Below, one piece after another: positions 19,906 to 27,397 of a stretch of 64,000 nucleotides of DNA. The notes beneath the pieces were generated by a model. It made no database searches, was not told the DNA's origin, and saw only the letters and a list, made by a program, of their open reading frames with translations. The first letter of the stretch is position 1, and each line of letters opens with the position of its first letter. The stretch lies in assembly GCF_947495705.1 (NCBI RefSeq), contig NZ_CANLZR010000012.1, positions 1-64,000 on the forward strand, written 5' to 3'. The DNA is from an uncultured Phycicoccus sp. (GTDB lineage Bacteria; Actinomycetota; Actinomycetes; Actinomycetales; Dermatophilaceae). A program made the position numbers and the translations under genes.

Positions 19906-20493
19906 CTACCCGCCGAGCCGGTGGCGCACCACCCGACGGCGCAGGGTGGGCGAGGCCTCCACCTCGTACCCGGCCGCGAGGAAGACCTGGAGCAGCCCGA
20001 CCGACGCCTCGTCCCAGATCACGGTCTTCCCCGGCGGCGGCTCGGTGGGGTAGCCCTCGAGGACGCGTGCGCCCGCCTGCCGCCCGTACTCGACGGTGGC
20101 GGCGGCCAGCTCGTACATCAGGCCTTCGCGGCGGAAGCCCTTGCGCACGACGAAGCAGGTGACCGACCAGACACCCTCGAGCTCGGGGTCCCTGCGCATC
20201 CACGACTTCTGCCGGGCCCAGATCCGCGGGTAGTTCTCCCGCGGCTCGACCGCGACCCAGCCGGCCGGCTCGCCGTCGACGTACCCGATGAGGCCGGAGG
20301 TGGGCCCGTCGGTGCCGCAGCCGGTCTGCTCCAGCAGCGCGGCGTCCCGCTGCTCCTGGGTGGTGTCACGCCAGATCCAGCCCGGCACCTTGAGCGCCTG
20401 GCAGCGGCACTGGCGGGCACCCCCGGCGTCGAAGACCGCCTCGACGTCGTCGGGGCTCGCCTCGTTGGCCGGCCGCCAGCCGAACTCGGGCAT
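19906..20493 (-). CDS. GNAT-family N-acetyltransferase
   Basis: A 195-residue protein starting MPEFGWRPANEASPDDVEAV. The acetyl-CoA-binding core is visible as VTCFVVRKGFRREGLMYELAAA. A cysteine-containing patch (GARQCRCQALK) near residue 30 is unusual for the superfamily. The substrate is unknown. It is coupled to nfo: its ATG overlaps the nfo stop by one base. It ends 16 bp from the convergent icmF. Confidence 0.8.
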   Translation of the reverse strand: MPEFGWRPANEASPDDVEAVFDAGGARQCRCQALKVPGWIWRDTTQEQRDAALLEQTGCGTDGPTSGLIGYVDGEPAGWVAVEPRENYPRIWARQKSWMRRDPELEGVWSVTCFVVRKGFRREGLMYELAAATVEYGRQAGARVLEGYPTEPPPGKTVIWDEASVGLLQVFLAAGYEVEASPTLRRRVVRHRLGG

Positions 20494-21287
20494 CAGAGGC
20501 GCTCGCGGAGCCAGGCGATGTCGGCGGCCTGGCCGCCGACGCCCCCGGGGGTCTCGACGACGACGGGGGCGCCGGCCGCCCGGACGACGTCGGCGAGGTC
20601 GGCGCCGTCGACGTGCCCGGACCCGAGGTTGGTGTGCCGGTCGGCGCCGCTGTCGAAGTCGTCGCGGCTGTCGTTGCAGTGGACGAGGTCGATGCGCCCG
20701 GTGACGGCCCGGATCTTGTCGACGACGCTGCCGAGGTCGACGCCCCCGGCGTGCGCGTGGCAGGTGTCGAGGCAGAAGCCGACGGTGTCGCCGCCCTCGG
20801 CGCGGCCGACGGCCTCCCAGAGCCGCTCGATGGCCTCGAGCCGCCGCGCCATCGCGTTGTCGCCGCCGGCCGTGTTCTCGATGAGGAGGGGGACGGGCAT
20901 GTCGAGGCCGTCGACGCACTTGCGCCAGTTGTCGGCACCGATGCCGGGGTCCTCGTCGACGCCGAGGTGGCCGCCGTGCACGATCACCCCCTTCGCCCCG
21001 ATCTCGGCCGCCGCCGTGAGGTGCTGCTGGAGCAGCTTGCGGCCCGGGATGCGGATGCGGTTGTTCGTCGAGGCGACGTTGATCGGGTACGGCGCGTGCA
21101 CGTACAGGTGCACGTCGGCGGCCTCGGCCGCCGCCCGCAGGGCCCCCGCACCGCCCTCGTAGCGGACCACCGGGCCCTTGTAGCTCTGCGGGTCGCCGAG
21201 GAAGATCTGGCTGAGGCCGGCCCCACGGGCGGCGGCCTCGGCCACCGGGTCCTCCTGGTCGACGTGTGCTCCGATGCGCAGTGCCAT
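20493..21287 (-). CDS. nfo: Endonuclease IV-type AP endonuclease
   Basis: A 264-residue TIM-barrel metallo-enzyme of DNA base-excision repair that cuts at abasic sites. Endonuclease IV metal-ligand motifs are present in order: RIGAHVDQE, HAPYPINVAS, VIVHGGHLG, LLIENTAGGDN, CLDTCHAHAGG, and HCNDSRDDFDSGADRHTNLGSG. The HAHAGG and H-N-LG-G segments are close to the family consensus. Length is slightly below the 280 residues of the E. coli enzyme. TACCGT lies six bases before ATG 21287, indicating a leaderless mRNA. Confidence 0.88.
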   Translation of the reverse strand: MALRIGAHVDQEDPVAEAAARGAGLSQIFLGDPQSYKGPVVRYEGGAGALRAAAEAADVHLYVHAPYPINVASTNNRIRIPGRKLLQQHLTAAAEIGAKGVIVHGGHLGVDEDPGIGADNWRKCVDGLDMPVPLLIENTAGGDNAMARRLEAIERLWEAVGRAEGGDTVGFCLDTCHAHAGGVDLGSVVDKIRAVTGRIDLVHCNDSRDDFDSGADRHTNLGSGHVDGADLADVVRAAGAPVVVETPGGVGGQAADIAWLRERL

Positions 21288-21362
21288 GCGCCCACGGTAC
21301 GACCGCGCACCGACGCCACGGCCCCGTCGGGACACGGCGGCGTCGGTGGCAGGATGACGCGC

Positions 21363-22124
21363 ATGCAGACCGCTGACATCTCCGCCATCGTCACCGGGGG
21401 CGCCTCCGGCCTGGGCGCGGCCACCGCCGCCGCCCTCGCCGGGAGCGGTGCCCGGGTCCTCGCCCTCGACCTGCCCGACGCGTGCGCCGACGCGCCCGAG
21501 GTCGCGGGGGTCGAGTACGTCCCCACCGACGTCACCTCCGAGGCCGACGTCCGGGCCGCCGTCGGCGTGGCCGCGGACGACCCCGAGCGGCCGCTGCGGG
21601 TCGTCGTCAACTGCGCCGGGATCGGGCCGTCCGCGCGCATCCTCGGCCGCAAGGGCAGCCACTCCATCGACCTCTACCGGAAGGTCGTCGAGATCAACCT
21701 CGTCGGCACCTTCATCGTGATGACGGTGGCCGCCGAGGCCATCGCCGCCACCGAGCCGGACGACGACGGCCAGCGCGGGGTCGTCGTCAACACCGCGAGC
21801 ATCGCCGCGTACGACGGCCAGGTCGGCCAGGCGGCCTACAGCTCGTCCAAGGGCGGCATCGTCGGCCTCACCCTCCCCGCGGCCCGCGACCTCGCCCAGT
21901 CCGGCATCCGGGTCATGACGATCGCCCCCGGCATCGTCGAGACCCCGATGCTCGCGACCGTCTCCGACGAGTTCCGGGCCGGGCTCGCGGCCGGCGTCCC
22001 GTTCCCGCAGCGTCTCGCGCACCCCGAGGAGTACGCGCGGCTCGCGCTGGCGATCATCGAGCACGACTACCTCAACGGGGAGGTCATCCGGATGGACGGC
22101 GCGCTCCGGATGGCGCCACGCTGA
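21363..22124 (+). CDS. Short-chain dehydrogenase (3-hydroxyacyl-CoA dehydrogenase-like)
   Basis: A 253-residue SDR with nucleotide-binding TGGASGLG (11-18), catalytic Ser146, Tyr159 and Lys163 (YSSSK), and an Asp at the end of the second strand (LALDLPD) that favours NAD. The overall sequence, including [13 protein letters not shown] and PGIVETPML, resembles type II 3-hydroxyacyl-CoA dehydrogenases that act in branched fatty or amino acid breakdown. ATG 21363 is preferred because CAGGAT lies seven bases upstream; an in-frame ATG at 21354 is an alternative. It is divergent from nfo. Confidence 0.82.
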   Translation: MQTADISAIVTGGASGLGAATAAALAGSGARVLALDLPDACADAPEVAGVEYVPTDVTSEADVRAAVGVAADDPERPLRVVVNCAGIGPSARILGRKGSHSIDLYRKVVEINLVGTFIVMTVAAEAIAATEPDDDGQRGVVVNTASIAAYDGQVGQAAYSSSKGGIVGLTLPAARDLAQSGIRVMTIAPGIVETPMLATVSDEFRAGLAAGVPFPQRLAHPEEYARLALAIIEHDYLNGEVIRMDGALRMAPR

Positions 22125-22126
22125 CC

Positions 22127-22876
22127 GTGCTCCTCGACGACCTCGGCGCGCCGGTGCCCCTCGCGGGGCCGGCGCGCCGTGTCGTCTCGCTCGTCCCGTC
22201 CCTCACCGAGGCGCTGGCGGCCACCTGCCCGGACCGGCTCGTCGGCGCCACCGACTGGTGCACCCACCCGGCGGACCTCGACGTGACCCGGGTGCGGGGG
22301 ACGAAGAATCCGGACCTCGCCGCCGTCGCGGACCTCGGCCCCGACCTTGCCGTCGCCAACAAGGAGGAGAACCGCGAGCTCGACGTGCGTCGCCTGCGCG
22401 AGCGCGGGGTGGCCGTGTGGGTCACCGACATCGAGACGGTGCCGCAGGCGCTGGCGTCGATGCGGCGGCTGTTCGCGGACGCGCTGGGGGTTGCCGAGCC
22501 GGGCTGGCTCCGCGCCGCCACCGCAGCCTGGTCCGGGCCGGTGCCCACGCCGCACACCCGGGCCGTCGTGCCGATCTGGCGGGACCCCTGGATGGTCGTC
22601 GGCCGGCCGACCTTCACCGCCGACCTGCTCGCGCGGCTCGGCTACGACGTCGTCGACGGGGGAGGGGACGGGCGCTACCCGGGCGCCGAGGTCGGCGACC
22701 TCGACGACCCGGAGCGGGCCGATGTCGTGCTCCTGCCGGACGAGCCGTACGAGTTCACCGCGCAGGACGGGCCCGAGGCGTTCACCCGGGTGCCGACCCG
22801 GCTGGTGTCCGGGCGGCTCCTCACCTGGTACGGACCGGCCCTGGTCGACTCCCGGATTTCACTGGATCGAGACTGA
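22127..22876 (+). CDS. Cytosolic helical-backbone metal receptor (BtuF-like binding protein without signal peptide)
   Basis: A 249-residue protein of the periplasmic-binding-protein fold that carries cobalamin or siderophores (RVVSLVPSLTEALAATCPDR, VGATDWCTHP, RGTKNPDL, PDLAVANKEENRE). Unlike BtuF it has no signal peptide or lipobox: the mature fold starts within 15 residues of GTG 22127. It is therefore probably cytosolic. It follows the SDR gene by two bases. A cobalamin link to the nearby B12-dependent icmF is possible but unproven. Confidence 0.72.
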   Translation: MLLDDLGAPVPLAGPARRVVSLVPSLTEALAATCPDRLVGATDWCTHPADLDVTRVRGTKNPDLAAVADLGPDLAVANKEENRELDVRRLRERGVAVWVTDIETVPQALASMRRLFADALGVAEPGWLRAATAAWSGPVPTPHTRAVVPIWRDPWMVVGRPTFTADLLARLGYDVVDGGGDGRYPGAEVGDLDDPERADVVLLPDEPYEFTAQDGPEAFTRVPTRLVSGRLLTWYGPALVDSRISLDRD

Positions 22877-22927
22877 CCGTGTAATGTCTCGGTCGCGCTG
22901 CCGGGTGGTTTCCACCCCGGTTCGCCC

Positions 22928-23000
22928 GCCCCCTTAGCTCAGTCGGCAGAGCGTTTCCATGGTAAGGAAAAGGTCGTCGGTTCGATTCCGACAGGGGGCT
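22928..23000 (+). tRNA. tRNA-Thr (GGT)
   Basis: A 73-nt cloverleaf: acceptor GCCCCCT/AGGGGGC, D-arm GCTC...GAGC, anticodon stem TTTCC/GGAAA with loop ATGGTAA (anticodon GGT), T-arm GTCGG-TTCGATT-CCGAC, discriminator T. CCA is not encoded. TAATGT at 22882 could be its -10. tRNA-Thr then tRNA-Met before rpmG is the same order as in mycobacteria. Confidence 0.95.
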
Positions 23001-23050
23001 CTGGTCCGGCCGGAGCCCGCTCCCCGAGAGGGTCCCCGGTCGATCCCCAA

Positions 23051-23124
23051 GGCGGGGTAGCTCAGCTGGTTAGAGCGCACGACTCATAATCGTGAGGTCG
23101 CGGGATCGAGCCCCGCTCCCGCTA
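23051..23124 (+). tRNA. tRNA-Met (CAT), elongator type
   Basis: A 74-nt cloverleaf: acceptor GGCGGGG/TCCCGCT with G-U at both ends, anticodon stem CACGA/TCGTG with loop CTCATAA (anticodon CAT), T-arm GCGGG-ATCGAGC-CCCGC, discriminator A. The three consecutive G-C pairs of initiator tRNA are absent from the anticodon stem, so it is an elongator. A lysidine-type tRNA-Ile with CAT cannot be fully excluded. CCA is not encoded. Confidence 0.92.
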
Positions 23125-23138
23125 CGCACGAGTCGCGA

Positions 23139-23168
23139 TTTCCCGGGAATGCCGGGGTCGCGTACCCT
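23139..23168 (+). promoter_or_regulatory. Candidate rpmG promoter
   Basis: TTTCCC (23139-23144), an 18-bp spacer and TACCCT (23163-23168). It sits between tRNA-Met and rpmG, about 85 bp before the start codon. CGATTT at its upstream edge resembles the ribosomal promoters described elsewhere in this window. Confidence 0.4.
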
Positions 23169-23253
23169 GTTGTGCTGGTGTCGCGCGTGGGCTGTCCCGC
23201 GCCCGCGCCGCCGCCCGAGATCCACCCAACGTTTTCCGAGAGCAGGTTGCCCC

Positions 23254-23424
23254 GTGGCCAGCAAGAGCGCCGACGTCCGCCCCAAGATCACCATGGCGTG
23301 CACGGAGTGCAAGGAGCGCAACTACATCACGAAGAAGAACCGCCGCAACGACCCTGACCGGCTCGAGCTGGCGAAGTTCTGCCCGCGCTGCAAGTCGCAC
23401 ACCGCGCACCGCGAGACCCGCTGA
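23254..23424 (+). CDS. rpmG: 50S ribosomal protein L33
   Basis: A 56-residue ribosomal protein. Two CxxC pairs (CTEC near residue 16, CPRC near 44) make this the zinc-binding C+ paralogue. Actinobacteria often also carry a C- copy used in zinc starvation. The GTG start follows a weak ribosome-binding region. Placement after tRNA-Thr and tRNA-Met and before hadA-like genes matches other actinobacteria. A strong hairpin follows. Confidence 0.95.
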   Translation: MASKSADVRPKITMACTECKERNYITKKNRRNDPDRLELAKFCPRCKSHTAHRETR

Positions 23425-23442
23425 CCCCAGCGCGTCGCACGA

Positions 23443-23478
23443 CGAGGCCGCCCGCACCGCATGGTGCCGGCGGCCTCG
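23443..23478 (+). terminator. Hairpin terminator after rpmG
   Basis: CGAGGCCGCC (23443-23452) pairs with GGCGGCCTCG (23469-23478). Inside, GCACC (23454-23458) pairs with GGTGC (23463-23467) around GCAT, with one C-C mismatch between the stems. There is no U-tract, as is usual in actinobacteria. Confidence 0.75.
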
Positions 23479-23529
23479 CGCGTGTCCGGCGTTGGGGCCC
23501 GGTGCGGGCCCGCCCCTAGAGTGGGCGAC

Positions 23530-23979
23530 ATGGCCGTGAACCCCGACTTCGTCGGACGTACCTACCCGCCCAGCGGGCCGTATCCCGTCGATGCCGCGCT
23601 CATCGCCGCCTTCGCGGCCGCGGTCGGCTCGCAGGACCCGGTCCACACCGACCCCGACGCGGCGCGGGCCGCCGGGTACGGCGACGTCATCGCGCCCCCG
23701 ACGTTGGCCGTGCGGTTCGCGCAGGCCGCCGACCGCGCCTACGTCGAGGACCCCGAGGCCGGCATCGACTACAGCCGGGTCGTCCACGGCGAGCAGCGCT
23801 TCGTCCACCACCGGCCGATCACCGCCGGCGACGAGGTGCTGGGCACCCTCACCGTCGACCAGGTCCGCCAGGCCGGCGGCCACGCGATGGTGACGACCCG
23901 TACCGAGCTCTCGACCACCGGCGGGGAGGCCCTCGCCACCTGCACCTCGACCATCGTGGTCCGGGGAGGGGAGGACTGA
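23530..23979 (+). CDS. HadA/HadC-like MaoC hot-dog dehydratase subunit
   Basis: A 149-residue hot-dog-fold protein with an FAS1-like N-terminal dehydratase pattern (FVGRTYPPSGPYPVDAALIA, then DPVHTDPDAARAAGYGDVIAPPT). It lacks the full catalytic hydratase-2 motif of its neighbour, as expected for the non-catalytic partner of a HadAB-type heterodimer. In mycobacteria this pair dehydrates 3-hydroxyacyl-ACP during mycolate synthesis. Nothing else in this window indicates mycolates, so the substrate is unknown. TAGAGT lies seven bases before ATG 23530 (leaderless-like). The stop overlaps the next start by one base. Confidence 0.8.
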   Translation: MAVNPDFVGRTYPPSGPYPVDAALIAAFAAAVGSQDPVHTDPDAARAAGYGDVIAPPTLAVRFAQAADRAYVEDPEAGIDYSRVVHGEQRFVHHRPITAGDEVLGTLTVDQVRQAGGHAMVTTRTELSTTGGEALATCTSTIVVRGGED

Positions 23980-24401
23980 TGGCCGCCCGCCCGCTCGCCG
24001 AGGTCACCGTCGGCGACACCATCGGACCGGTGACGGTCCCCGTCACCCGTGCGGACCTCGTCGCGTACGCGAACGCCTCCGGGGACCAGAACCCGATCCA
24101 CCAGGACGAGGACTTCGCCCGCTCGGTCGGGCTGCCCGACGTCATCGCGCACGGCATGTGGACGATGGGGGCCGTCGGGTCCGTCGTGTCCGCGTGGGCC
24201 GGGGACGCCGGCCGGGTGGTCGAGTACGGCACCCGCTTCACCAAGCCGATCGTCGTCCCCTCCTCGGGCGCCGAGGTGGTCGTCGAGGGCACCGTCAAGG
24301 CGGTCGACGCCGACACCGGTCGGGTCACGGTCGACGTCCTGGCGACGAGCGAGGGGCAGAAGGTGCTCGGGCGCTGCGTGGCCGTCGTGCGTCTCGACTG
24401 A
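23979..24401 (+). CDS. HadB-like MaoC (R)-specific dehydratase, catalytic subunit
   Basis: A 140-residue hot-dog protein carrying the complete hydratase-2 motif: YANASGDQNPIHQDEDFARSVGLPDVIAHGM in outline, with catalytic Asp and His in GDxNPIH. It probably dehydrates (R)-3-hydroxyacyl thioesters together with the upstream HadA-like subunit. One-base overlaps with both neighbours tie it to hadA-like and murB in one unit. The likely role is fatty acid modification. Confidence 0.83.
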   Translation: MAARPLAEVTVGDTIGPVTVPVTRADLVAYANASGDQNPIHQDEDFARSVGLPDVIAHGMWTMGAVGSVVSAWAGDAGRVVEYGTRFTKPIVVPSSGAEVVVEGTVKAVDADTGRVTVDVLATSEGQKVLGRCVAVVRLD

Positions 24402-25474
24402 TGCGCGAGCTCGCCGACGAGCCCCTCGCGGGGCACACGACGATGCGGGTCGGGGGCCCGGCCGCGCGGATGGTCCTCGCCGAGACCACCGACGAGCTCG
24501 TCGACGCCGTCCGTGAGGTCGACGACGCCGACGAGCCGCTGCTCGTCCTCGGGGGCGGCTCCAACCTCGTCCTGCCCGACGAGGGGTTCGCCGGGACGGT
24601 CGTCAAGGTCGCGACGACCGGGGTCGCCGTCGACTCGTCCGACTCGTGCGGCGGGGCCAACGTCGTCGTGGCGGCGGGCGAGCCGTGGGACCCGTTCGTC
24701 GAGCGGGCCGTGGCGGAGGGCTGGGCGGGGGTCGAGGCGCTCTCGGGGATCCCCGGGTCCACCGGGGCGACCCCGATCCAGAACGTCGGCGCCTACGGCC
24801 AGGAGGTCGCCCAGACGATCGCCCGGGTCCGGGTGTGGGACCGCACCGAGCAGCGGGTCCGCACGATGACCTCGCTGGACTGCCACTTCACGTACCGCCA
24901 TTCGGTGTTCAAGGGCCACGACCGGTACGTCGTGCTCGACGTCATGTTCCAGCTGGTGCCCGGCACGATGTCGCGGCCGGTGCGGTACGCGGACCTCGCC
25001 TCCCAGCTCGGCGTCGAGGTGGGGGCGACGGTGCCGCTGGCCGACGCCCGGGCCGCGGTGCTCGAGCAGCGGCGGCGCCGGGGGATGGTCCTGGACGCCT
25101 CCGACCACGACACCTGGTCCTGCGGGTCGTTCTTCACCAACCCGGTGCTCGGGGCTCACGACTTCGCCGCGCTCGAGGCGCGGGTGGTCGAGCGGCTCGG
25201 GCCCGACACCCCGACGCCGCCGCGGTTCGCCGACCCCGACGGCAACGTCAAGACGTCGGCGGCGTGGCTCATCGAGCGCGCCGGCTTCGGCAAGGGGTAC
25301 GGCCTGCCGGGCCCGGCCGCGCTCTCGACGAAGCACACGCTGGCCGTGACGAACCGGGGGGAGGCGCGGGCGGCGGACGTCGTGGCGCTGGCCCGTGAGG
25401 TGCGTGACGGGGTCCGGGCCGCGTTCGGTGTCGACCTCGTCAACGAGCCGGTGCTGCTCGGGGAGACGCTCTAG
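24401..25474 (+). CDS. murB: UDP-N-acetylenolpyruvoylglucosamine reductase
   Basis: A 357-residue FAD enzyme of peptidoglycan synthesis that makes UDP-MurNAc with NADPH. FAD-binding motifs are LVLGGGSNLVLPDEGFAGTV in outline and GIPGSTGATPIQNVGAYGQEV in outline. The proton-donor Ser is in SCGSFFTNPV. The C-terminal AAWLIERAGFGKGY is also typical. It is a type I MurB by its extended loop region. The start overlaps the hadB-like stop by one base. Confidence 0.93.
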   Translation: MRELADEPLAGHTTMRVGGPAARMVLAETTDELVDAVREVDDADEPLLVLGGGSNLVLPDEGFAGTVVKVATTGVAVDSSDSCGGANVVVAAGEPWDPFVERAVAEGWAGVEALSGIPGSTGATPIQNVGAYGQEVAQTIARVRVWDRTEQRVRTMTSLDCHFTYRHSVFKGHDRYVVLDVMFQLVPGTMSRPVRYADLASQLGVEVGATVPLADARAAVLEQRRRRGMVLDASDHDTWSCGSFFTNPVLGAHDFAALEARVVERLGPDTPTPPRFADPDGNVKTSAAWLIERAGFGKGYGLPGPAALSTKHTLAVTNRGEARAADVVALAREVRDGVRAAFGVDLVNEPVLLGETL

Positions 25475-25488
25475 TCCCGGAGCGCCGG

Positions 25489-26049
25489 TCAGGCGGCGCC
25501 GCTGGCGCGGCCGCCGGTGGCGTCGGTGTCGGCGTCGGCGTCGGGGTCGAGTCCCGGCGCGGGGCGCGGGGCGTACCAGTCCGGGGCGACCGAATGCACG
25601 TACGTCGCCTCGGTGGCCCACCACCACGAGGGCGGGTAGGTGACCTGCCGGGTGCGGTGGTGGGCGGGGAAGCGGCGACTGCCGTCGCGCACCCGGGCGA
25701 GGAGCTCGGTGCGGGACCAGTGCTCGGGCCGGACCACGGCCGCGGCCGGCGCCGGCTCGTCCGGCCCGCGTGGTGGTGCCGGCTCGCGGCACAGGGCCAG
25801 GATGTAGCCGGTGCCGCGGAGCGCTGCGGCGACGTCGCAGAGCCGGAGGCGGCCGGCGTCGGCCTCCAGCCGCGAGAGATGCCCCTTGGACCAGCCGCGG
25901 TGGCGGGCGTAGGCCCGCTGGCTCATCCGCAGCACGCGCCGGTGCGCCCGCAGTGCCAGCCCGACGTGGTCGGCGACGGTGAGCGCCGCCCGGGCGCGGA
26001 GGAGGTCCAGGGCGAAGGTCGGATAGGTGAGTGGAGGCGGTGTCGGCAT
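25489..26049 (-). CDS. XRE-type helix-turn-helix protein with Trp-rich C-terminal part
   Basis: A 186-residue protein. Residues 20-85 form a Cro/CI-type helix-turn-helix (LRMSQRAYARHRGWSKGHLSRLEAD). The C-terminal half has no recognisable domain but contains PPSWWWATEATY and an Asp/Ala-rich end. The start at 26049 is supported by CACGCT seven bases upstream and gives a normal helix-turn-helix position. It is convergent with murB and preceded by a 295-bp intergenic region with tandem hairpin repeats. The target is unknown. Confidence 0.7.
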   Translation of the reverse strand: MPTPPPLTYPTFALDLLRARAALTVADHVGLALRAHRRVLRMSQRAYARHRGWSKGHLSRLEADAGRLRLCDVAAALRGTGYILALCREPAPPRGPDEPAPAAAVVRPEHWSRTELLARVRDGSRRFPAHHRTRQVTYPPSWWWATEATYVHSVAPDWYAPRPAPGLDPDADADTDATGGRASGAA

Positions 26050-26184
26050 GCCTGGGAGCGTGGCGACGCCGAGGCACGCAGCACAGGGACGATCCGCGAT
26101 CTGTGGACCATGGCCCGGCCCGGGGCGGCCCTGTGGGCGACCAACCACCCCCGGTCATCGGTACCCACTCCGCCACTCTCATCT

Positions 26185-26201
26185 GCCCCACCCCCTGGGG
26201 C
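26185..26201. other. Small inverted repeat preceding the tandem repeats
   Basis: GCCCCA (26185-26190) pairs with TGGGGC (26196-26201) around CCCCC. It resembles the stem of the two hairpin repeats that follow and may be a third, degenerate member. The rest of 26050-26184 shows only the XRE gene's -10-like hexamer. Confidence 0.4.
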
Positions 26202-26212
26202 TGGCGACAGTC

Positions 26213-26260
26213 CTGGGGCGAACGGCTGTCGGTTGCCCCGGATGGTGGGGCGAACGAGAG
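26213..26260. repeat. 48-bp tandem repeat, copy 1 (hairpin-forming)
   Basis: The unit begins CTGGGGCGAACGGCTGTCGG and ends GGGGCGAACGAGAG. It is repeated without change at 26263. Within it GGGGC (26215-26219) and AAC (26221-26223) pair with GTT-GCCCC (26232-26239). The string TGGGGCGAACG occurs twice per unit. It lies 35-130 bp downstream of the minus-strand adenosine-deaminase-like gene. Confidence 0.9.
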
Positions 26261-26262
26261 TG

Positions 26263-26310
26263 CTGGGGCGAACGGCTGTCGGTTGCCCCGGATGGTGGGG
26301 CGAACGAGAG
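26263..26310. repeat. 48-bp tandem repeat, copy 2 (hairpin-forming)
   Basis: Identical to the copy at 26213-26260 and separated from it by TG, giving a 50-bp period. The hairpin arms are 26265-26273 and 26282-26289. Two copies are too few, and the spacing too short, for a CRISPR array. A transcription-ending or repetitive-extragenic element is more likely. Confidence 0.9.
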
Positions 26311-26344
26311 GACGCGGGGGAGTGGTTCTTCCCCGGCGCGGCGG

Positions 26345-27397
26345 CTACGCCAGCCAGGCGTCGATGGCCCGCTCCGCCGCGGCCCGCAGATCGCTCGGCG
26401 CCCGGCTCGCCGCCAGCGACGCCCGGGCCAGACCCGCGAGCCCCGCGTCGTCGATCCCGTGGACCTCGCGAGCGATGTCGTACTGCGCGGCGAGCCGCGA
26501 CCCGAAGATCAGGGGGTCGTCCGCACCGAGGGCCACGGTCGCGCCGGCCTCGAGCAGCCGCCGCAGCGGCACGTCGCCGGGTTCGTCGTACACCCCGAGG
26601 GACACGTTCGACCCGGGACACACCTCCAGCGCCACCCCGCTCGTCACCACCCGCTCGAGCACCCACGGGTCCTCGACCGAGCGGACGCCGTGCCCCAGCC
26701 GGTCCGGCGCCATCGACGCCAGCGTCGCCGCCACCGCCTCCGGCCCCAGCAGCTCACCGGCGTGCGGCACCGAGGCCAACCCGGCCCGGCGGGCGATCCG
26801 GAACGCCGCCCCGAACTCCACGGTGTCGCCCCGGCGCTCGTCGTTGGAGAGCCCGAACCCGACGACCGTCCCCGGCCCGGACCCCGCGTGGCGGGCCGCG
26901 AGCCGGGCCAGCGTGCGGGCCTCCAGCGGATGCCGCATCCGCGACGCCGCCACGACCACCCCGACCTGCGCCGCCCCCGGCTCCCGCGACACCGCGGCGG
27001 CCTCGTCCAGGACGATCTCGAGCGCCGGGGTGATGCCCCCGACGAACGGGGCGTACGAGGTCGGGTCCACCTGGATCTCGAGCCACCGCGACCCCTCGGC
27101 GCCGTCGTCGAGGGCGGCCTCGCGCACGATGCGGCGCATGTCGGCCTCGCCACGCACACAGGCCCGCGCGATGTCGTACAGCCGCTGGAACCGGAACCAG
27201 CCGCGCTCGTCGGCGGTCTCGAACCGTGGCGGGTAGTCCTCGTGCAGCGCCGCCGGCAGTCGCAGCCCGTGCTGCTCGGCCAGCTCACGGACCGTCTCGA
27301 CCCGCATCGAGCCGGTGAAGTGCAGGTGCAGGTGCGCCTTGGGCAGAGTGCCCACCGGGCGCGGCGCGGGGGTGGCGCCGCCGGCTGCCGTGCTCAC
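26345..27397 (-). CDS. add: Adenosine deaminase-family protein
   Basis: A 350-residue metal-dependent purine deaminase. Zinc-ligand HLH near residue 23, catalytic VPHAGE (His and Glu), LGHGVR, LEVCPGSNVSLG and the Asp pair in LGADDPLIFG are present. Two variations stand out. HLHFTGS replaces HxHLDG, removing the Asp that contacts the ribose 5'-hydroxyl in adenosine deaminase. GADDP replaces NTDDP. The substrate may therefore differ from adenosine, for instance a modified purine nucleoside. It overlaps the DUF5709 gene by four bases. Confidence 0.75.
   Translation of the reverse strand: MSTAAGGATPAPRPVGTLPKAHLHLHFTGSMRVETVRELAEQHGLRLPAALHEDYPPRFETADERGWFRFQRLYDIARACVRGEADMRRIVREAALDDGAEGSRWLEIQVDPTSYAPFVGGITPALEIVLDEAAAVSREPGAAQVGVVVAASRMRHPLEARTLARLAARHAGSGPGTVVGFGLSNDERRGDTVEFGAAFRIARRAGLASVPHAGELLGPEAVAATLASMAPDRLGHGVRSVEDPWVLERVVTSGVALEVCPGSNVSLGVYDEPGDVPLRRLLEAGATVALGADDPLIFGSRLAAQYDIAREVHGIDDAGLAGLARASLAASRAPSDLRAAAERAIDAWLA

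Noticed and set aside
23051-23124. tRNA-Met as an initiator tRNA
   Set aside because: The anticodon stem CACGA/TCGTG lacks the three G-C pairs of initiator tRNA.
23530-24401. A role for the HadA/HadB-like pair in mycolic acid synthesis
   Set aside because: No hadC, no other mycolate gene and no supporting context in the window; the family is wider than mycolate producers.
26185-26310. Possible CRISPR array
   Set aside because: Only two 48-bp copies separated by 2 bp; no spacers and no cas genes.
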